Part shown: positions 22,720-33,403 of the stretch, one piece after another | Position numbering within the stretch: the stretch's first letter is position 1 | Layout of the letters: each line of letters opens with the position of its first letter | DNA from: Flavobacteriia bacterium | Lineage (GTDB): Bacteria > Bacteroidota > Bacteroidia > Flavobacteriales_D > Crocinitomicaceae | Direction of reading: 5' to 3' | Length of the DNA: 48,816 bases | NCBI GenBank assembly: GCA_016183815.1 | Contig: JACPDW010000034.1 | Span: 1 to 48,816, forward strand | Program-made: the position numbers and the translations under genes | Notes under the pieces: generated by a model | Told to the model about the DNA's origin: nothing | Databases searched by the model: none | Seen by the model: only the letters and a program-made list of their open reading frames with translations

Positions 22720-23703
22720 TTGAAAATAAAGTACTTATTGTTATTTACTTTACTATCCTTATTTGGATATGGACAAAACCTTAACTCCTATATTGAATAT
22801 CATAAAAAATGTCGAATGGCAGAGAAATACTTTCTAAAAGATAGTGTTTTGCAATGTTTTTCAACATATAATGATGTTTTTTCACACAATGAATTATTAT
22901 TTCCAAGAGATTGTTTTATGGCTGCTCAAATTGCACATAGTGTAGATAATGATTCATTAGCAATTGAATACCTATTAAAAGGAATATCCTTTGGACTTAA
23001 TCCAGATTTCTTTTCTATTGACACCTTTGAAACTAACGCATCAAAACTAAAAGATTTAAAGAACTGCAGATTTTGGACTAAAGTAATTTATAAAAAAGAT
23101 TCTTTAATGAAAATATATAGAAATAAAGTTGATTGGAAATTAAAAAAAGAATTAATGAGTCTAATAAGAACTGATCAAAATTGGAGAAGAAAAAACAATA
23201 AATGGTTTAATCGAAATTTTAGACCAGGATTAGAAAAAAAATTTAATATATTTAATCAGAAATGTATGTTATATTTGGATTCAGTCTTTAATTCAGTTGG
23301 TTATCCAGGTAATTGGTTAATAGGTACTGGTGATTCTCTTGCCTATCAGACAAAATATGCTTCATTCAATAATGCTAATTTGGGCGATTTGGTCAGTGTA
23401 TTACTTTATCATAATGATTCAGCTTTTATAAATTATGGTGATTTTTTATTAAAGGAAATTGACAATGGACATATTCACCCAAGAGTATATGCATTGATAC
23501 GAGATTTTAGAGATAGACATCTTGACAAAAAAGACAAAGAGGAAATAATGTATTATAATATTTGGTGGGAAAGAGGTAATCTTTCAGTCGATGAAATTGA
23601 GAATCATTGTAATGAAATTGGCTGTCCAACAAAACAACATTTACGAGATTTAAGTAACAAATTAGGAAAAGGATACGATGTATTTTGGTCACCGTTTAGA
23701 TAA
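22720..23703 (+). CDS. Secreted protein of unknown function
   Basis: Translation probably begins at TTG 22720, because a clean signal peptide (MKIKYLLLFTLLSLFGYGQ) follows at once and no ATG precedes it. The 327-aa protein then has a helical, tetratricopeptide-like first half (EKYFLKDSVLQCFSTYND, then DSLAIEYLLKGISFGL). The second half contains SVGYPGNWLIGTGDSLAYQT and ends KGYDVFWSPFR. It resembles the Bacteroidota secreted proteins in which TPR-like repeats precede a domain with GYPG and Trp residues, but I cannot name it. It stands alone upstream of the ribosomal cluster. Confidence 0.6.
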   Translation: MKIKYLLLFTLLSLFGYGQNLNSYIEYHKKCRMAEKYFLKDSVLQCFSTYNDVFSHNELLFPRDCFMAAQIAHSVDNDSLAIEYLLKGISFGLNPDFFSIDTFETNASKLKDLKNCRFWTKVIYKKDSLMKIYRNKVDWKLKKELMSLIRTDQNWRRKNNKWFNRNFRPGLEKKFNIFNQKCMLYLDSVFNSVGYPGNWLIGTGDSLAYQTKYASFNNANLGDLVSVLLYHNDSAFINYGDFLLKEIDNGHIHPRVYALIRDFRDRHLDKKDKEEIMYYNIWWERGNLSVDEIENHCNEIGCPTKQHLRDLSNKLGKGYDVFWSPFR

Positions 23704-23888
23704 AAACAAAAAATAATGTAGATAAAATTAAATTATTATTTACATTTTTTACATTTGTCGCTTAAAAATTTATTAAAATTAAAATAACTAAAAATCAAAA
23801 AAAAAATTATCATTTCGTCGTTAATTTCAAGTAATTTAAGAGTAATAAACAATGATTTGTGAAAAAGTGAATTTTTTTTATCAAAATG

Positions 23889-23919
23889 CTTGTTAATTAA
23901 GAATTTCTTTATATCTTTG
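23889..23919 (+). promoter_or_regulatory. Canonical promoter of the rpsL ribosomal cluster
   Basis: CTTG at 23889-23892, a 19-nt spacer and TATCTTTG at 23912-23919 match the Bacteroidetes consensus. The leader is about 60 nt and contains a hairpin. This is the likely main promoter for the cluster starting with rpsL. Confidence 0.9.
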
Positions 23920-23922
23920 CAC

Positions 23923-23943
23923 CCCCAAAACTATGAATTGGGG
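23923..23943 (+). promoter_or_regulatory. Leader hairpin upstream of rpsL
   Basis: CCCCAA at 23923-23928 pairs with TTGGGG at 23938-23943 at the very start of the predicted transcript. A 5'-terminal hairpin could stabilise this highly expressed mRNA or bind a regulatory ribosomal protein; both are inference. Confidence 0.5.
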
Positions 23944-23986
23944 TATAAATTATTAATATACAGCATTAAAAAAAGAGAAAGTAAAT

Positions 23987-24367
23987 ATGCCAACTATCCA
24001 ACAATTAGTTCGCAAAGGACGAACGGCAGTAGTAAAGAAAAGCAAATCAGCTGCTCTTGACTCATGTCCGCAACGTAAAGGGGTATGTGTAAGAGTTTAC
24101 ACCACTACACCTAAGAAACCTAATTCCGCTATGAGAAAAGTAGCTAGGGTTCGTTTAACCAATGGTAAAGAGGTCAATGCTTACATCGGAGGAGAAGGGC
24201 ATAACTTACAAGAACACTCTTTAGTATTAGTGAGAGGAGGAAGGGTAAAAGATTTACCTGGAGTACGTTATCACATCGTTAGAGGTGCAGAAGATACTGC
24301 TGGCGTGGAAGGAAGAACTCAAAGACGTTCAAAATACGGAACTAAAAGACCAAAGGTAAAAAAATAA
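23987..24367 (+). CDS. rpsL: 30S ribosomal protein uS12
   Basis: The 126-aa protein sits in the decoding centre. Signature segments are [34 protein letters not shown] with the streptomycin-relevant Lys in KKPNS, and [22 protein letters not shown]. The KPNSA and RVKDLPG loops look wild type, so no streptomycin-resistance change is visible. It is the first gene of the cluster, 16 nt before rpsG. Confidence 0.98.
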   Translation: MPTIQQLVRKGRTAVVKKSKSAALDSCPQRKGVCVRVYTTTPKKPNSAMRKVARVRLTNGKEVNAYIGGEGHNLQEHSLVLVRGGRVKDLPGVRYHIVRGAEDTAGVEGRTQRRSKYGTKRPKVKK

Positions 24368-24383
24368 TTAAGCTTTTAAAGAA

Positions 24384-24854
24384 ATGAGAAGAAGAAAAGC
24401 CAAAAAATTAACCATTCTCCCTGATTCGAAATTCAACGATGTTCAGGTTACTAAGTTCGTCAATAATTTGATGTATAGTGGGAAAAAGAATTTAGCTTAC
24501 AAAATTTTTTATGATGCAATTGATATTGTAGAAAAAAAATTGGAAGACCAAACAGGATTAGATGTTTTTAAAAGAGCATTAGACAATGTGGCTCCTACTG
24601 TAGAAGTAAGAAGCCGTAGAGTTGGTGGTGCTACATTCCAAATACCAACACCTGTTCGTGAAGACAGAAAGAATTCACTTGCAATGAAATGGTTAATTGG
24701 ATATGCTCGTAAAAGAAACGAAAAGTCAATGGCCTCTAAATTAGCTTCAGAAATTATTGCTGCTTCAAAAGAGGAAGGTGCTGCTTATAAAAAGAAAGAA
24801 GACACTTTACGTATGGCTGAAGCAAACAAAGCATTTTCACATTTTAGATTTTAA
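24384..24854 (+). CDS. rpsG: 30S ribosomal protein uS7
   Basis: uS7 nucleates assembly of the 30S head and contacts E-site tRNA. The 156-aa sequence begins [19 protein letters not shown] and contains [26 protein letters not shown]. Length is normal. It lies between rpsL and fusA (6-nt gap), the standard str order. Confidence 0.98.
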   Translation: MRRRKAKKLTILPDSKFNDVQVTKFVNNLMYSGKKNLAYKIFYDAIDIVEKKLEDQTGLDVFKRALDNVAPTVEVRSRRVGGATFQIPTPVREDRKNSLAMKWLIGYARKRNEKSMASKLASEIIAASKEEGAAYKKKEDTLRMAEANKAFSHFRF

Positions 24855-24860
24855 TATACA

Positions 24861-26966
24861 ATGGCTAGAGATCTCAAATTAACAAGAAATATAGGAATTG
24901 CAGCTCATATCGATGCTGGTAAAACAACTACAACAGAACGTATTCTCTATTATTCAGGTGTAAATCATAAAATTGGTGAGGTTCATGATGGTGGTGCTAC
25001 CATGGATTGGATGGAACAAGAACAAGAAAGAGGTATTACTATTACTTCCGCAGCTACAACTGTAAGTTGGAATTATAGAGGACAAAAATACCATATCAAT
25101 ATTATTGACACTCCTGGACACGTTGACTTTACTGTTGAGGTGAACCGCTCTTTAAGAGTATTAGATGGGTTGGTGTTTTTGTTTTCCGCTGTTGACGGTG
25201 TTGAACCTCAATCTGAAACAAACTGGAGACTTGCAAACAATTATAACGTACCTAGAATTGGTTTTGTCAATAAAATGGATCGTCAAGGTGCAGACTTTTT
25301 AAAAGTTTGTAAACAAGTAAAAGATATGTTAGGAAGTCATGCTTTACCTTTACAAATTAATATTGGTGAAGAAGACAATTTTAAAGGAGTAGTTGATTTA
25401 ATCAATTTCCGTGGAATTGTTTGGAATGATCATGATTTAGGAATGACTTTTCAAGAAGTTGAAATTCCTGCCGATATTATTGATGAAGCTAGACAACTAA
25501 GAAGTGAATTGCTAGAAGCTGTAGCTGAATTTGATGAATCTTTAATGGAAAAATTCTTTGAAGATGAAAATTCATTAACGGAAAGAGAAATATTAAACGC
25601 TTTACGTGCTGCTACTATTTCAGGAAAAGTTGTTCCTATGATGTGTGGTTCTTCTTTTAAAAATAAAGGTGTTCAAGCAATGTTAGATATGGTGATGGAA
25701 ATTCTTCCTTCCCCTCTCGATATTGATGCCATTAGAGGTATTAACCCAAAAAATGATGAGGAAGTTACTCGTCAACCTTCTTATAATGAACCTTTTTCTG
25801 CTTTAGCATTTAAAATTGCAACTGACCCGTTTGTTGGTCGTTTGTGCTTTATTAGAGCATATTCAGGGAAACTACAAGCAGGTTCTTATGTGTATAATTC
25901 TCGATCTGACCAAAAAGAACGTATTTCTAGAATTTTTCAAATGCACGCAAACAAGCAAAACCAAATTGATGAATTAGGTGCTGGAGATATTGGAGCTGTA
26001 GTAGGATTTAAAGACATTAGAACTGGAGATACTTTATGTGCTGAAAACGCACCAATTGTATTAGAGTCAATGAAGTTTCCTGAACCAGTAATTGGTTTAG
26101 CAATTGAACCAAAAACTCAACAAGATACTGACAAATTGTCTATTGGTTTAAATAAATTATCTGAAGAAGATCCTACATTTAGAGTTAAATCAGACATTGA
26201 AACAGGACAAACGATTATCGAGGGAATGGGTGAACTTCATTTGGAGATTATTGTTGACCGTCTTAAAAGAGAATTTAAAGTTGAAGTAAATCAAGGTGCG
26301 CCACAAGTTTCTTATCGTGAGGCCATTACATCATCTGTAGATCACCGTGAAGTATATAAAAAACAAACAGGTGGTAGAGGTAAATTTGCTGATATTTTTG
26401 TAAAAATATCTCCTCAGTCAAACGCTGAAAAAACAGGTCTTGAATTCATAAACTCTATCAAAGGTGGTAATATTCCGAGAGAGTTTATTCCATCTGTTGA
26501 AAAAGGATTCAGAGAATCAATGAAAAACGGTGTTCTTGCAGGTTATCAAATTGACTCCATGGTTGTCGAATTAGTTGATGGTTCTTACCATAATGTCGAT
26601 TCAGATTCTTTATCTTTTGAGATTTGTGCAAAAATGGCTTATAGAGAGGCGTTAAGAAAATGTAAACCTATATTGTTAGAGCCAATTATGAAAGTAGAAG
26701 TAGTTACACCAGAAGAAAATATGGGTGACATTGTTGGCGACTTAAACCGTCGTCGTGGAATGATGAAAGGCATGGACGATAGAGCTGGTGCAAAAGTTGT
26801 TAAGGCAGATGTTCCTCTTTCAGAAATGTTTGGATATGTAACTCAATTGAGAACTTTATCTTCAGGTAGAGCAAGTTCAACAATGGAATTCTCACATTAT
26901 GCTGAAGCACCAGCAAATGTATCAAGTGATGTAATAGCAAAATCAAATGGTAAAGTTAACGCTTAA
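24861..26966 (+). CDS. fusA: Elongation factor G
   Basis: EF-G is the GTPase that drives tRNA-mRNA translocation. The 701-aa protein has the G1 motif [16 protein letters not shown], switch [13 protein letters not shown]3 DTPGHVDF and G4 NKMDRQGAD. Domain II follows from about residue 300, and domains III-V include [13 protein letters not shown] and [16 protein letters not shown]. It is full length and intact. In this lineage tuf is not placed after fusA; rpsJ follows directly after 11 nt. Confidence 0.98.
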   Translation: MARDLKLTRNIGIAAHIDAGKTTTTERILYYSGVNHKIGEVHDGGATMDWMEQEQERGITITSAATTVSWNYRGQKYHINIIDTPGHVDFTVEVNRSLRVLDGLVFLFSAVDGVEPQSETNWRLANNYNVPRIGFVNKMDRQGADFLKVCKQVKDMLGSHALPLQINIGEEDNFKGVVDLINFRGIVWNDHDLGMTFQEVEIPADIIDEARQLRSELLEAVAEFDESLMEKFFEDENSLTEREILNALRAATISGKVVPMMCGSSFKNKGVQAMLDMVMEILPSPLDIDAIRGINPKNDEEVTRQPSYNEPFSALAFKIATDPFVGRLCFIRAYSGKLQAGSYVYNSRSDQKERISRIFQMHANKQNQIDELGAGDIGAVVGFKDIRTGDTLCAENAPIVLESMKFPEPVIGLAIEPKTQQDTDKLSIGLNKLSEEDPTFRVKSDIETGQTIIEGMGELHLEIIVDRLKREFKVEVNQGAPQVSYREAITSSVDHREVYKKQTGGRGKFADIFVKISPQSNAEKTGLEFINSIKGGNIPREFIPSVEKGFRESMKNGVLAGYQIDSMVVELVDGSYHNVDSDSLSFEICAKMAYREALRKCKPILLEPIMKVEVVTPEENMGDIVGDLNRRRGMMKGMDDRAGAKVVKADVPLSEMFGYVTQLRTLSSGRASSTMEFSHYAEAPANVSSDVIAKSNGKVNA

Positions 26967-26977
26967 AAAGATAGATA

Positions 26978-27283
26978 ATGAGCCAAAAAATTAGAATAAA
27001 ATTAAAATCTTACGATCATAACCTAGTGGACAAGTCTGCTGAAAAAATCGTAAAAACAGTTAAAGCGACAGGTGCTGTAGTAAGTGGTCCAATTCCATTA
27101 CCTACACACAAAAGAATTTATACCGTATTGAAATCTCCACATGTTAACAAAAAAGCAAGAGAACAATTTGAATTGTGTTCATACAAAAGATTATTGGACA
27201 TCTATTCCTCTTCATCAAAAACAGTTGATGCTCTAATGCGTTTAGAATTACCAAGTGGCGTTGATGTTGAAATAAAAGTTTAA
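26978..27283 (+). CDS. rpsJ: 30S ribosomal protein uS10
   Basis: The 101-aa protein (NusE, also part of antitermination complexes) shows [49 protein letters not shown] and [11 protein letters not shown]. It is followed by an 89-nt gap before rplC, the longest spacer in the first half of the cluster. Confidence 0.98.
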   Translation: MSQKIRIKLKSYDHNLVDKSAEKIVKTVKATGAVVSGPIPLPTHKRIYTVLKSPHVNKKAREQFELCSYKRLLDIYSSSSKTVDALMRLELPSGVDVEIKV

Positions 27284-27372
27284 TAAATAATTAGTCCGTT
27301 AGTTATATGTGAAAACAGATATACACAAACGACAAAAAATACTAAAAAGTAAGTAATAAATATAAATAAAGT
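27284..27372 (+). promoter_or_regulatory. rpsJ-rplC spacer with possible long stem
   Basis: The 89-nt spacer has GTCCGTTAGT near 27292 opposed by ACACAAACGAC near 27321, with TATAT/ATATA pairing inside, so a long imperfect stem-loop is possible. No TAnnTTTG promoter box is seen. In E. coli the S10 leader is the target of uL4; a similar role here is only a guess. Confidence 0.35.
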
Positions 27373-27987
27373 ATGCCGGGAATTATAGGAAGAAAAATCG
27401 GAATGACTAGTATCTACAGTGCCGAGGGCAAGGCAACGCCATGCACAGTGATAGAAGCTGGTCCTTGTGTGGTCACTCAGTTGAAGACACAAGATAGAGA
27501 TGGTTACGATGCTGTTCAACTTGGATTCGGTGAAAAAAAAGAAAACCGAACAACAAGTGCATTAAAAGGACATTTCAAAAAAGCAAATACTACTCCAAAA
27601 GCTAAATTAGTTGAATTCAAAGGATTTGATAATTTAAACGTAGGTGATGTAATCCTTGCCAATATTTTTGAAGAAGGCGAATATGTTGGAGTAAAAGGAA
27701 CTTCAAAAGGAAAAGGATTTCAAGGGGTTGTAAAAAGACATGGTTTTGGTGGCGTTGGTCAATCAACACATGGTCAGCACAACCGTTTAAGAGCTCCTGG
27801 TTCAATTGGTGCTTGTTCATATCCTGCAAGAGTTTTTAAAGGAATGAGAATGGCAGGTCAAATGGGTAACAGTACAGTTACAATTGAGAACTTACAAGTT
27901 TTGAAAGTAATTGAAGAAAAAAATTTATTAGTGGTAAAAGGTTCAATACCTGGAGCCAAAGGTTCAACCGTAATAATTGAGAAATAA
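27373..27987 (+). CDS. rplC: 50S ribosomal protein uL3
   Basis: The 204-aa protein begins [21 protein letters not shown] and has the conserved central loop [25 protein letters not shown] that reaches the peptidyl-transferase centre, then RMAGQMGN. The stop overlaps the rplD start by 1 nt. Confidence 0.98.
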   Translation: MPGIIGRKIGMTSIYSAEGKATPCTVIEAGPCVVTQLKTQDRDGYDAVQLGFGEKKENRTTSALKGHFKKANTTPKAKLVEFKGFDNLNVGDVILANIFEEGEYVGVKGTSKGKGFQGVVKRHGFGGVGQSTHGQHNRLRAPGSIGACSYPARVFKGMRMAGQMGNSTVTIENLQVLKVIEEKNLLVVKGSIPGAKGSTVIIEK

Positions 27988-28613
27988 TGGAAGTAAAAGT
28001 ATTTGACCAAACAGGAAAAGCCACTTCTAAAAAAGTAACTCTTTCGGATAGTATTTTTGCAATTGAGCCAAATGACCATGCAATCTATTTAGATGTAAAA
28101 CAATATTTGGCAAACCAAAGACAAGGTACTCATAAATCCAAAGAAAGAGCTGAAGTTTCCTATTCTACTCGTAAATTGAAAAAACAGAAAGGAACAGGTG
28201 GTGCAAGAGCAGGTAGTAATAAATCTGGAACTAGAGTGGGTGGAGGTCGAATTTTCGGACCAAGACCAAGAAACTATAGTTTTAAATTAAATACAAAATT
28301 AAAACAATTAGCTCGTAAATCTGCCATTTCATATAAAGCAAAAGAAGAAGCTATTTTAGTTTTAGAAGATCCTAAAATGGATACAATAAAAACTAAAGAT
28401 TTCATCGGCTTAATTCAAAATTTAGATTTAAGTAATGCAAAAACTTTATTAGTATTAGGAGAAAAAAATGATCCAATTTATTTGTCTTCAAGAAATCTAA
28501 AAAAAGTGAAAGTAGTTACAGCTGATTCATTAAACACTTTTGATGTATTAAATGCTAAAAAGCTTGTATTAACAGAAGGTTCAGTGGGAGTTATTGAAAA
28601 GATATTAAATTAA
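27987..28613 (+). CDS. rplD: 50S ribosomal protein uL4
   Basis: uL4 lines the exit tunnel. The 208-aa protein shows the tunnel loop KLKKQKGTGGARAGSNKSGTRVGGG and FGPRPRNYSFKLN, with the globular C-terminal part ending EKILN. In many bacteria it represses its own operon. Coupled to rplC by a 1-nt overlap. Confidence 0.98.
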   Translation: MEVKVFDQTGKATSKKVTLSDSIFAIEPNDHAIYLDVKQYLANQRQGTHKSKERAEVSYSTRKLKKQKGTGGARAGSNKSGTRVGGGRIFGPRPRNYSFKLNTKLKQLARKSAISYKAKEEAILVLEDPKMDTIKTKDFIGLIQNLDLSNAKTLLVLGEKNDPIYLSSRNLKKVKVVTADSLNTFDVLNAKKLVLTEGSVGVIEKILN

Positions 28614-28620
28614 TGAAGAA

Positions 28621-28920
28621 ATGAAATTAGGAATCATTAAAAAACCCTTAATTACTGAAAAAGCAACAATTGCTAGTGAAAATCGTAATATTTTTACTTT
28701 TTTAGTGGATAGAGGTGCAAATAAAATAGAAATAAAAAACGCCGTTGAAAAAATGTATGGAGTGAATGTAAAAAAAGTTCGTACACAGATTTATGGCGGT
28801 GGAGTTTCTTCTGTTAAATATACCAACAAAGGGATTGTAAGTCAACCTAATAATCCTTGGAAAAAAGCATTGGTTACAGTAGCAGAAGGTCAAACCATTG
28901 AATTGTTTAACAATTATTAA
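28621..28920 (+). CDS. rplW: 50S ribosomal protein uL23
   Basis: The 99-aa protein sits at the tunnel exit and docks SRP and trigger factor. It shows [48 protein letters not shown] and a C-terminal [16 protein letters not shown]. Normal length; 8 nt before rplB. Confidence 0.97.
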   Translation: MKLGIIKKPLITEKATIASENRNIFTFLVDRGANKIEIKNAVEKMYGVNVKKVRTQIYGGGVSSVKYTNKGIVSQPNNPWKKALVTVAEGQTIELFNNY

Positions 28921-28928
28921 AAAGTAAA

Positions 28929-29753
28929 ATGGGACTAAAGAAATTTAAACCAACCACACCAGGTCAAAGACATAAAATCAATTCTACTTTTGATGAGATT
29001 ACAGCTTCAACACCAGAAAAATCTTTGCTTGCAAAAAAGTCAAAGTCTGGTGGCCGAAACAACACTGGTCGAATGACAATGAGATATTTAGGTGGTGGGC
29101 ATAAACAACAATATAGAATTATCGATTTCAAAAGAGATAAACATGAAGTGCCTGCAACAGTAAAAACTATTGAATATGACCCAAACAGAACGGCACGAAT
29201 CGCTTTGTTGTATTATGCTGACGGAGAAAAAAGATACATCATTGCTCCAGAAGGATTAAAGGTAGGTGATAGTTTACTTTCAGGAAAATCAGCTGCACCA
29301 AATGTTGGTAATGCACTATTTTTAAGTGATATTCCTCTTGGTACTGTTATTCATAATATTGAAATGAAACCTGGAAAAGGGGGTGCTATTGCTAGAGGAG
29401 CTGGATCTTATGCACAATTAAATGCTAGAGATGGAAAGTATGCAATCGTAAAAATGCCTTCAGGTGAAACAAGAATGATATTAACTACTTGTATTGCAAC
29501 TATTGGTTCTGTTTCTAATTCCGAACATAGTTTGGTAAGATCAGGAAAAGCAGGTCGAACAAGATGGTTAGGAAGAAGACCGAGAGTTAGAGGTGTTGTA
29601 ATGAATCCTGTAGATCATCCAATGGGTGGTGGTGAAGGTAGAAATGCTGGAGGACATCCAAGATCTAGAAATGGAATGCCTGCTAAAGGGTTTAAAACTA
29701 GAGATAAAAAGAAATATTCAGATAAATTAATAATCGAAAGAAGAAAGAAATAG
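28929..29753 (+). CDS. rplB: 50S ribosomal protein uL2
   Basis: uL2 is essential for subunit joining and peptidyl-transferase function. The 274-aa protein shows [43 protein letters not shown], and the conserved C-terminal [27 protein letters not shown]. The functional His of the [12 protein letters not shown] loop is present. Confidence 0.98.
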   Translation: MGLKKFKPTTPGQRHKINSTFDEITASTPEKSLLAKKSKSGGRNNTGRMTMRYLGGGHKQQYRIIDFKRDKHEVPATVKTIEYDPNRTARIALLYYADGEKRYIIAPEGLKVGDSLLSGKSAAPNVGNALFLSDIPLGTVIHNIEMKPGKGGAIARGAGSYAQLNARDGKYAIVKMPSGETRMILTTCIATIGSVSNSEHSLVRSGKAGRTRWLGRRPRVRGVVMNPVDHPMGGGEGRNAGGHPRSRNGMPAKGFKTRDKKKYSDKLIIERRKK

Positions 29754-29756
29754 TGT

Positions 29757-30035
29757 ATGAGTAGATCATTAAAAAAACCGCCTTTTGTTCATTATAAATT
29801 AATGAAAAGAGTGGATGAAGCCCAAGCTTCTCAAAGTAAGTCTGTGATTAAAACTTGGTCAAGAGCATCCACTATTACACCTGATTTTGTTGGTTTAACT
29901 TTTTCAGTACATAATGGAAATAAATTTATACCAGTATTTGTTTCTGAAAATATGGTTGGTCATAAATTAGGAGAATTTTCTCCAACGAGAAATTTTCGTG
30001 GTCATGGTGCAGACAAAAAAAATAAAAAAAGATAA
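29757..30035 (+). CDS. rpsS: 30S ribosomal protein uS19
   Basis: The 92-aa protein of the 30S head shows [43 protein letters not shown] and [19 protein letters not shown] with a basic tail. It is the partner of RimM, encoded at 8943-9458. Confidence 0.98.
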   Translation: MSRSLKKPPFVHYKLMKRVDEAQASQSKSVIKTWSRASTITPDFVGLTFSVHNGNKFIPVFVSENMVGHKLGEFSPTRNFRGHGADKKNKKR

Positions 30036-30047
30036 AAAAGTAAGCAA

Positions 30048-30449
30048 ATGGGTGCTAGAAAAAGATTAAAAGCAGAAGAGATTAAGTCGGAAAAGAAGAG
30101 TTTAGCTATTGCTAAATTGAACGGCTCTCCTATTGCTCCTCGTAAAATGAGATTGGTAGCAGATTTAATTAGAGGAGTAGAAGTAAATAAAGCGTTGAAT
30201 ATTTTACAACACAATAATAAATTTGCTTCTAAAAGTCTTGAAAAATTATTACGTTCTGCAATTGCAAATTGGGAACATAAAAATGAAGGCAAAAACTTAG
30301 AAGATGAAAGATTGATTGTACGTTCTATTCAAGTAGATAGTGCAACAATGTTGAAAAGAATTCAACCTGCCCCACAAGGAAGAGCACATAGAATTAGAAA
30401 AAGATCAAACCACGTAACCATCATAGTGGATGGATTAAATAAGGAATAA
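30048..30449 (+). CDS. rplV: 50S ribosomal protein uL22
   Basis: The 133-aa protein has an extended hairpin in the exit tunnel. Visible are [27 protein letters not shown] and the tunnel loop [24 protein letters not shown]. The short polar start is typical of this phylum. Next gene 3 nt away. Confidence 0.97.
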   Translation: MGARKRLKAEEIKSEKKSLAIAKLNGSPIAPRKMRLVADLIRGVEVNKALNILQHNNKFASKSLEKLLRSAIANWEHKNEGKNLEDERLIVRSIQVDSATMLKRIQPAPQGRAHRIRKRSNHVTIIVDGLNKE

Positions 30450-30452
30450 GAC

Positions 30453-31205
30453 ATGGGACAAAAAACAAATCCGATAGGTAATAGATTAGGTTTCATTCAT
30501 GGATGGGACTCCAATTGGTATGGCGGAAAAAATTACCGTGATAAAATTGTAGAAGACGATCAAATTAGAAAATATTTGAATGCTCGTTTAACAAAAGCAA
30601 GTATTTCAAAAATAATCATCGAACGTACGTTAAAATTAATAACCGTTACTATTAATACAGCACGTCCGGGAGTGATTATAGGCAAACAAGGTTCAGAAGT
30701 GGACAAATTAAAAGAAGAGCTAAAAAAGTTAACTAAAAAGGAAATTCAAATCAATATTTTTGAAGTGAAAAGACCTGAATTAGATGCTCGATTAGTTGCT
30801 GATGGTATTGCTCGTCAGTTAGAAGCAAGAATTTCTTTTCGTCGTGCTATAAAAATGGCTATTGGTTCGACAATGAGGATGGGTGCAGAAGGAATAAAAG
30901 TGAAGATTTCTGGAAGACTTAACGGAGCAGAAATGGCTAGATCTGAAATGTATAAAGAAGGAAGAACTCCTTTACATACTTTCAGAGCTGACATCGATTA
31001 TGCTGTTGGCGAAGCACTAACCACTTATGGATTAATTGGCATAAAAGTTTGGATCTGTAAAGGAGAAGTTTACGGCAGAAGAGATTTATCTCCAAATATT
31101 GGAATGTCTTCTTCATCATCTAAACCAAACAATTCAAATCCATCTGGGGGTAATAATAATAGAAAACCCGCTGGTAATACTGGTGCTAAGAAAAAAAGAA
31201 AATAA
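30453..31205 (+). CDS. rpsC: 30S ribosomal protein uS3
   Basis: uS3 lines the mRNA entry and has helicase function with uS4 and uS5. The 250-aa protein shows [20 protein letters not shown], a KH domain with [20 protein letters not shown], and [31 protein letters not shown]. It ends in a low-complexity Ser/Asn/Gly/Lys tail of about 35 residues, a form frequent in Bacteroidota. Confidence 0.98.
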   Translation: MGQKTNPIGNRLGFIHGWDSNWYGGKNYRDKIVEDDQIRKYLNARLTKASISKIIIERTLKLITVTINTARPGVIIGKQGSEVDKLKEELKKLTKKEIQINIFEVKRPELDARLVADGIARQLEARISFRRAIKMAIGSTMRMGAEGIKVKISGRLNGAEMARSEMYKEGRTPLHTFRADIDYAVGEALTTYGLIGIKVWICKGEVYGRRDLSPNIGMSSSSSKPNNSNPSGGNNNRKPAGNTGAKKKRK

Positions 31206-31225
31206 ACTAATTAATTTGTAAAAAA

Positions 31226-31654
31226 ATGTTACAACCGAAAAGAAGTAAATTCAGAAGAGTACAAAAAGGGAGAAATAGAGGTAAAGCCGAAAGAGGTAGC
31301 ACTATTTCCTTTGGTTCTTTTGGTTTAAAAACCTTGGAAAGTGGATGGATTACTTCACGCCAAATAGAAGCTTCTCGTATCGCTGTTACAAGACATATGA
31401 AAAGAGAAGGTCAAGTTTGGATTAGAATTTTTCCTGACAAACCTGTAACATCTAAACCTGCTGAGGTTAGGATGGGTAAAGGTAAAGGTGCTCCAAGTCA
31501 TTGGGTAGCAGTAGTTAAACCTGGAAGAATTATGTTTGAAGCAGATGGTGTGTCTTACGATACAGCTAAAGAAGCACTAAGATTGGCTGCACAAAAATTG
31601 CCTGTAAAATGCAAATTCATTGTAAGAAATGATTACGTTATACAAGGAAAATAA
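31226..31654 (+). CDS. rplP: 50S ribosomal protein uL16
   Basis: The 142-aa protein near the A site begins [19 protein letters not shown] and contains [32 protein letters not shown] and [23 protein letters not shown]. The Arg in the hydroxylatable RMGKGKG loop is present. Confidence 0.98.
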   Translation: MLQPKRSKFRRVQKGRNRGKAERGSTISFGSFGLKTLESGWITSRQIEASRIAVTRHMKREGQVWIRIFPDKPVTSKPAEVRMGKGKGAPSHWVAVVKPGRIMFEADGVSYDTAKEALRLAAQKLPVKCKFIVRNDYVIQGK

Positions 31655-31664
31655 TTAAAATAGT

Positions 31665-31859
31665 ATGAAACAGAACGAAATTAAACAGTTATCGAATGAC
31701 GATTTAAAGAGTAGAGTATCTCTTATGAATGAGCAATACGAGAAAATGAAACTTTCTCATAAAGTAACTCCACTAGAGAATCCTTTACAAATTCGTGCAA
31801 TGCGTAAAACAATCGCTCGTTTGAATACTGAAATAACTAAAAGAAGTGCGGAAGCATAA
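31665..31859 (+). CDS. rpmC: 50S ribosomal protein uL29
   Basis: A 64-aa helical protein near the tunnel exit: MKQNEIKQLSNDDLKSRVS, then ENPLQIRAMRKTIARLNTEI. Normal size and place between rplP and rpsQ. Confidence 0.96.
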   Translation: MKQNEIKQLSNDDLKSRVSLMNEQYEKMKLSHKVTPLENPLQIRAMRKTIARLNTEITKRSAEA

Positions 31860-31882
31860 CTAAAAGAAAGTAAGCTTATTAT

Positions 31883-32140
31883 ATGGAAAAGCGAAATTTA
31901 AGAAAAGAAAAAATAGGTGTAGTAACTAGCGACAAAATGGAAAAATCCATTGTCGTTTCTGTTGAAAGAAAAGTGAAACATCCAAAATATGGAAAGTTCG
32001 TTAAAAAAACAACGAAATTTGTGGCCCATGATGAAAAAAACGACTGCAATCTTGGAGATACAGTGAAAATCATGGAAACAAGACCACTTTCCAAAACAAA
32101 GAATTGGAGATTAGTAGAAATTGTAGAAAGAGCTAAATAA
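31883..32140 (+). CDS. rpsQ: 30S ribosomal protein uS17
   Basis: An 85-aa OB-fold protein with [38 protein letters not shown] and [20 protein letters not shown]. All conserved uS17 elements are visible. Confidence 0.97.
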   Translation: MEKRNLRKEKIGVVTSDKMEKSIVVSVERKVKHPKYGKFVKKTTKFVAHDEKNDCNLGDTVKIMETRPLSKTKNWRLVEIVERAK

Positions 32141-32149
32141 AATTAAGTA

Positions 32150-32518
32150 ATGATACAACAAGAATCAAGACTATCGGTTGCCGATAATTCAGGTGCAAAA
32201 GAAGTACTCTGTATAAGAGTTTTAGGTGGAACAAAACGCCGTTATGCCTCAGTAGGTGATAAAATAGTCGTATCCGTAAAAAGCGCTATCCCATCAGGAG
32301 CAGTGAAAAAAGGAAATGTTGCTAAAGCTGTTGTTGTTCGAACAAAAAAAGAAGTACGTCGTGCAGACGGTTCTTATATTCGTTTTGATGACAACGCGGT
32401 AGTTATTTTAAATCAAGCCGGTGAGATGAGAGGAACACGAATTTTCGGACCTGTAGCGAGAGAACTTCGTGAAAATAATTATATGAAAATTGTTTCTTTG
32501 GCTCCTGAGGTGCTATAA
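32150..32518 (+). CDS. rplN: 50S ribosomal protein uL14
   Basis: The 122-aa protein takes part in an intersubunit bridge. It begins [27 protein letters not shown] and contains [21 protein letters not shown] and [21 protein letters not shown]. Standard length. Confidence 0.98.
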   Translation: MIQQESRLSVADNSGAKEVLCIRVLGGTKRRYASVGDKIVVSVKSAIPSGAVKKGNVAKAVVVRTKKEVRRADGSYIRFDDNAVVILNQAGEMRGTRIFGPVARELRENNYMKIVSLAPEVL

Positions 32519-32528
32519 TTTTAAAGTT

Positions 32529-32846
32529 ATGCAAAAGAAATTACACATTAAAAAAGGCGATTTGGTCAAGGTATTATCCGGCGAATCGAGAGGTCAAGAA
32601 GGTAAAATAATTAATATTGACCGTAAAAAAGATAGAGCTATTGTTGAGGGAATTAACCTCATAAAAAAACATCAAAAACCAAATTCAGCAAATCCTGAAG
32701 GTGGTATTGTTGAGAAAGAAGGTTCTATTCATATTTCCAACTTAATGCTTGTACACAAAGGTGTTGCAAGTAGAATTGGTAGAAAATTAAATGCAGAAGG
32801 TAAATTAGTTCGTTATTCAAAAAAATCTGGAGAGGAGATTAAGTAA
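32529..32846 (+). CDS. rplX: 50S ribosomal protein uL24
   Basis: I use ATG 32529 (105 aa), since the earlier in-frame start would overlap rplN and adds residues foreign to the family. A KOW motif appears as [19 protein letters not shown], followed by [24 protein letters not shown]. The last base of the stop is the first base of rplE. Confidence 0.96.
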   Translation: MQKKLHIKKGDLVKVLSGESRGQEGKIINIDRKKDRAIVEGINLIKKHQKPNSANPEGGIVEKEGSIHISNLMLVHKGVASRIGRKLNAEGKLVRYSKKSGEEIK

Positions 32847-33397
32847 TGAAACAGAGTTCAAGATTAAAAGAGAATTATACCAAGGATATTATTCCTGAAT
32901 TGGTATCAAAATTTGGGTACAAATCGACAATGGAAGTGCCTAAATTAGAAAAAATAGTAATAAGTCAAGGTGTTGGTGAAGCTGTAGCTGACAAAAAATT
33001 GATTGATAACGCTTTAAACGATTTATCTAGAATTGCAGGTCAAAAAGCTATTGCAACCAATTCAAAAAAAGACGTTTCAAATTTTAAACTACGTAAAGGT
33101 ATGCCTATTGGAACCAAAGTAACTTTAAGAGGAGAAAGAATGTTTGAATTTTTAGATAGACTTTTGTCAGTAGCTTTACCGAGAACAAGAGACTTTAGAG
33201 GTATTAATCCAAAAGGTTTTGATGGCAGAGGAAACTATAATTTAGGTATTAAAGAGCATATTATATTTCCTGAAATTGACATTGATAAAGTAAATAAAAT
33301 ATTAGGAATGGATATTACATTTGTTACTTCAGCTAGAACAGACGAAGAAGCTAAGGCATTGTTAGACGCATTCGGATTTCCATTTATTAAAAAATAA
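32846..33397 (+). CDS. rplE: 50S ribosomal protein uL5
   Basis: The 183-aa protein binds 5S rRNA. Landmarks are [84 protein letters not shown] and a C-terminal [10 protein letters not shown]. Overlaps rplX by 1 nt. Confidence 0.98.
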   Translation: MKQSSRLKENYTKDIIPELVSKFGYKSTMEVPKLEKIVISQGVGEAVADKKLIDNALNDLSRIAGQKAIATNSKKDVSNFKLRKGMPIGTKVTLRGERMFEFLDRLLSVALPRTRDFRGINPKGFDGRGNYNLGIKEHIIFPEIDIDKVNKILGMDITFVTSARTDEEAKALLDAFGFPFIKK

Positions 33398-33403
33398 GAA
33401 AAG

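Noticed and set aside
32490-32528. Early start for rplX inside rplN
   Set aside because: The added residues are an out-of-frame read of the rplN end and are unlike uL24.
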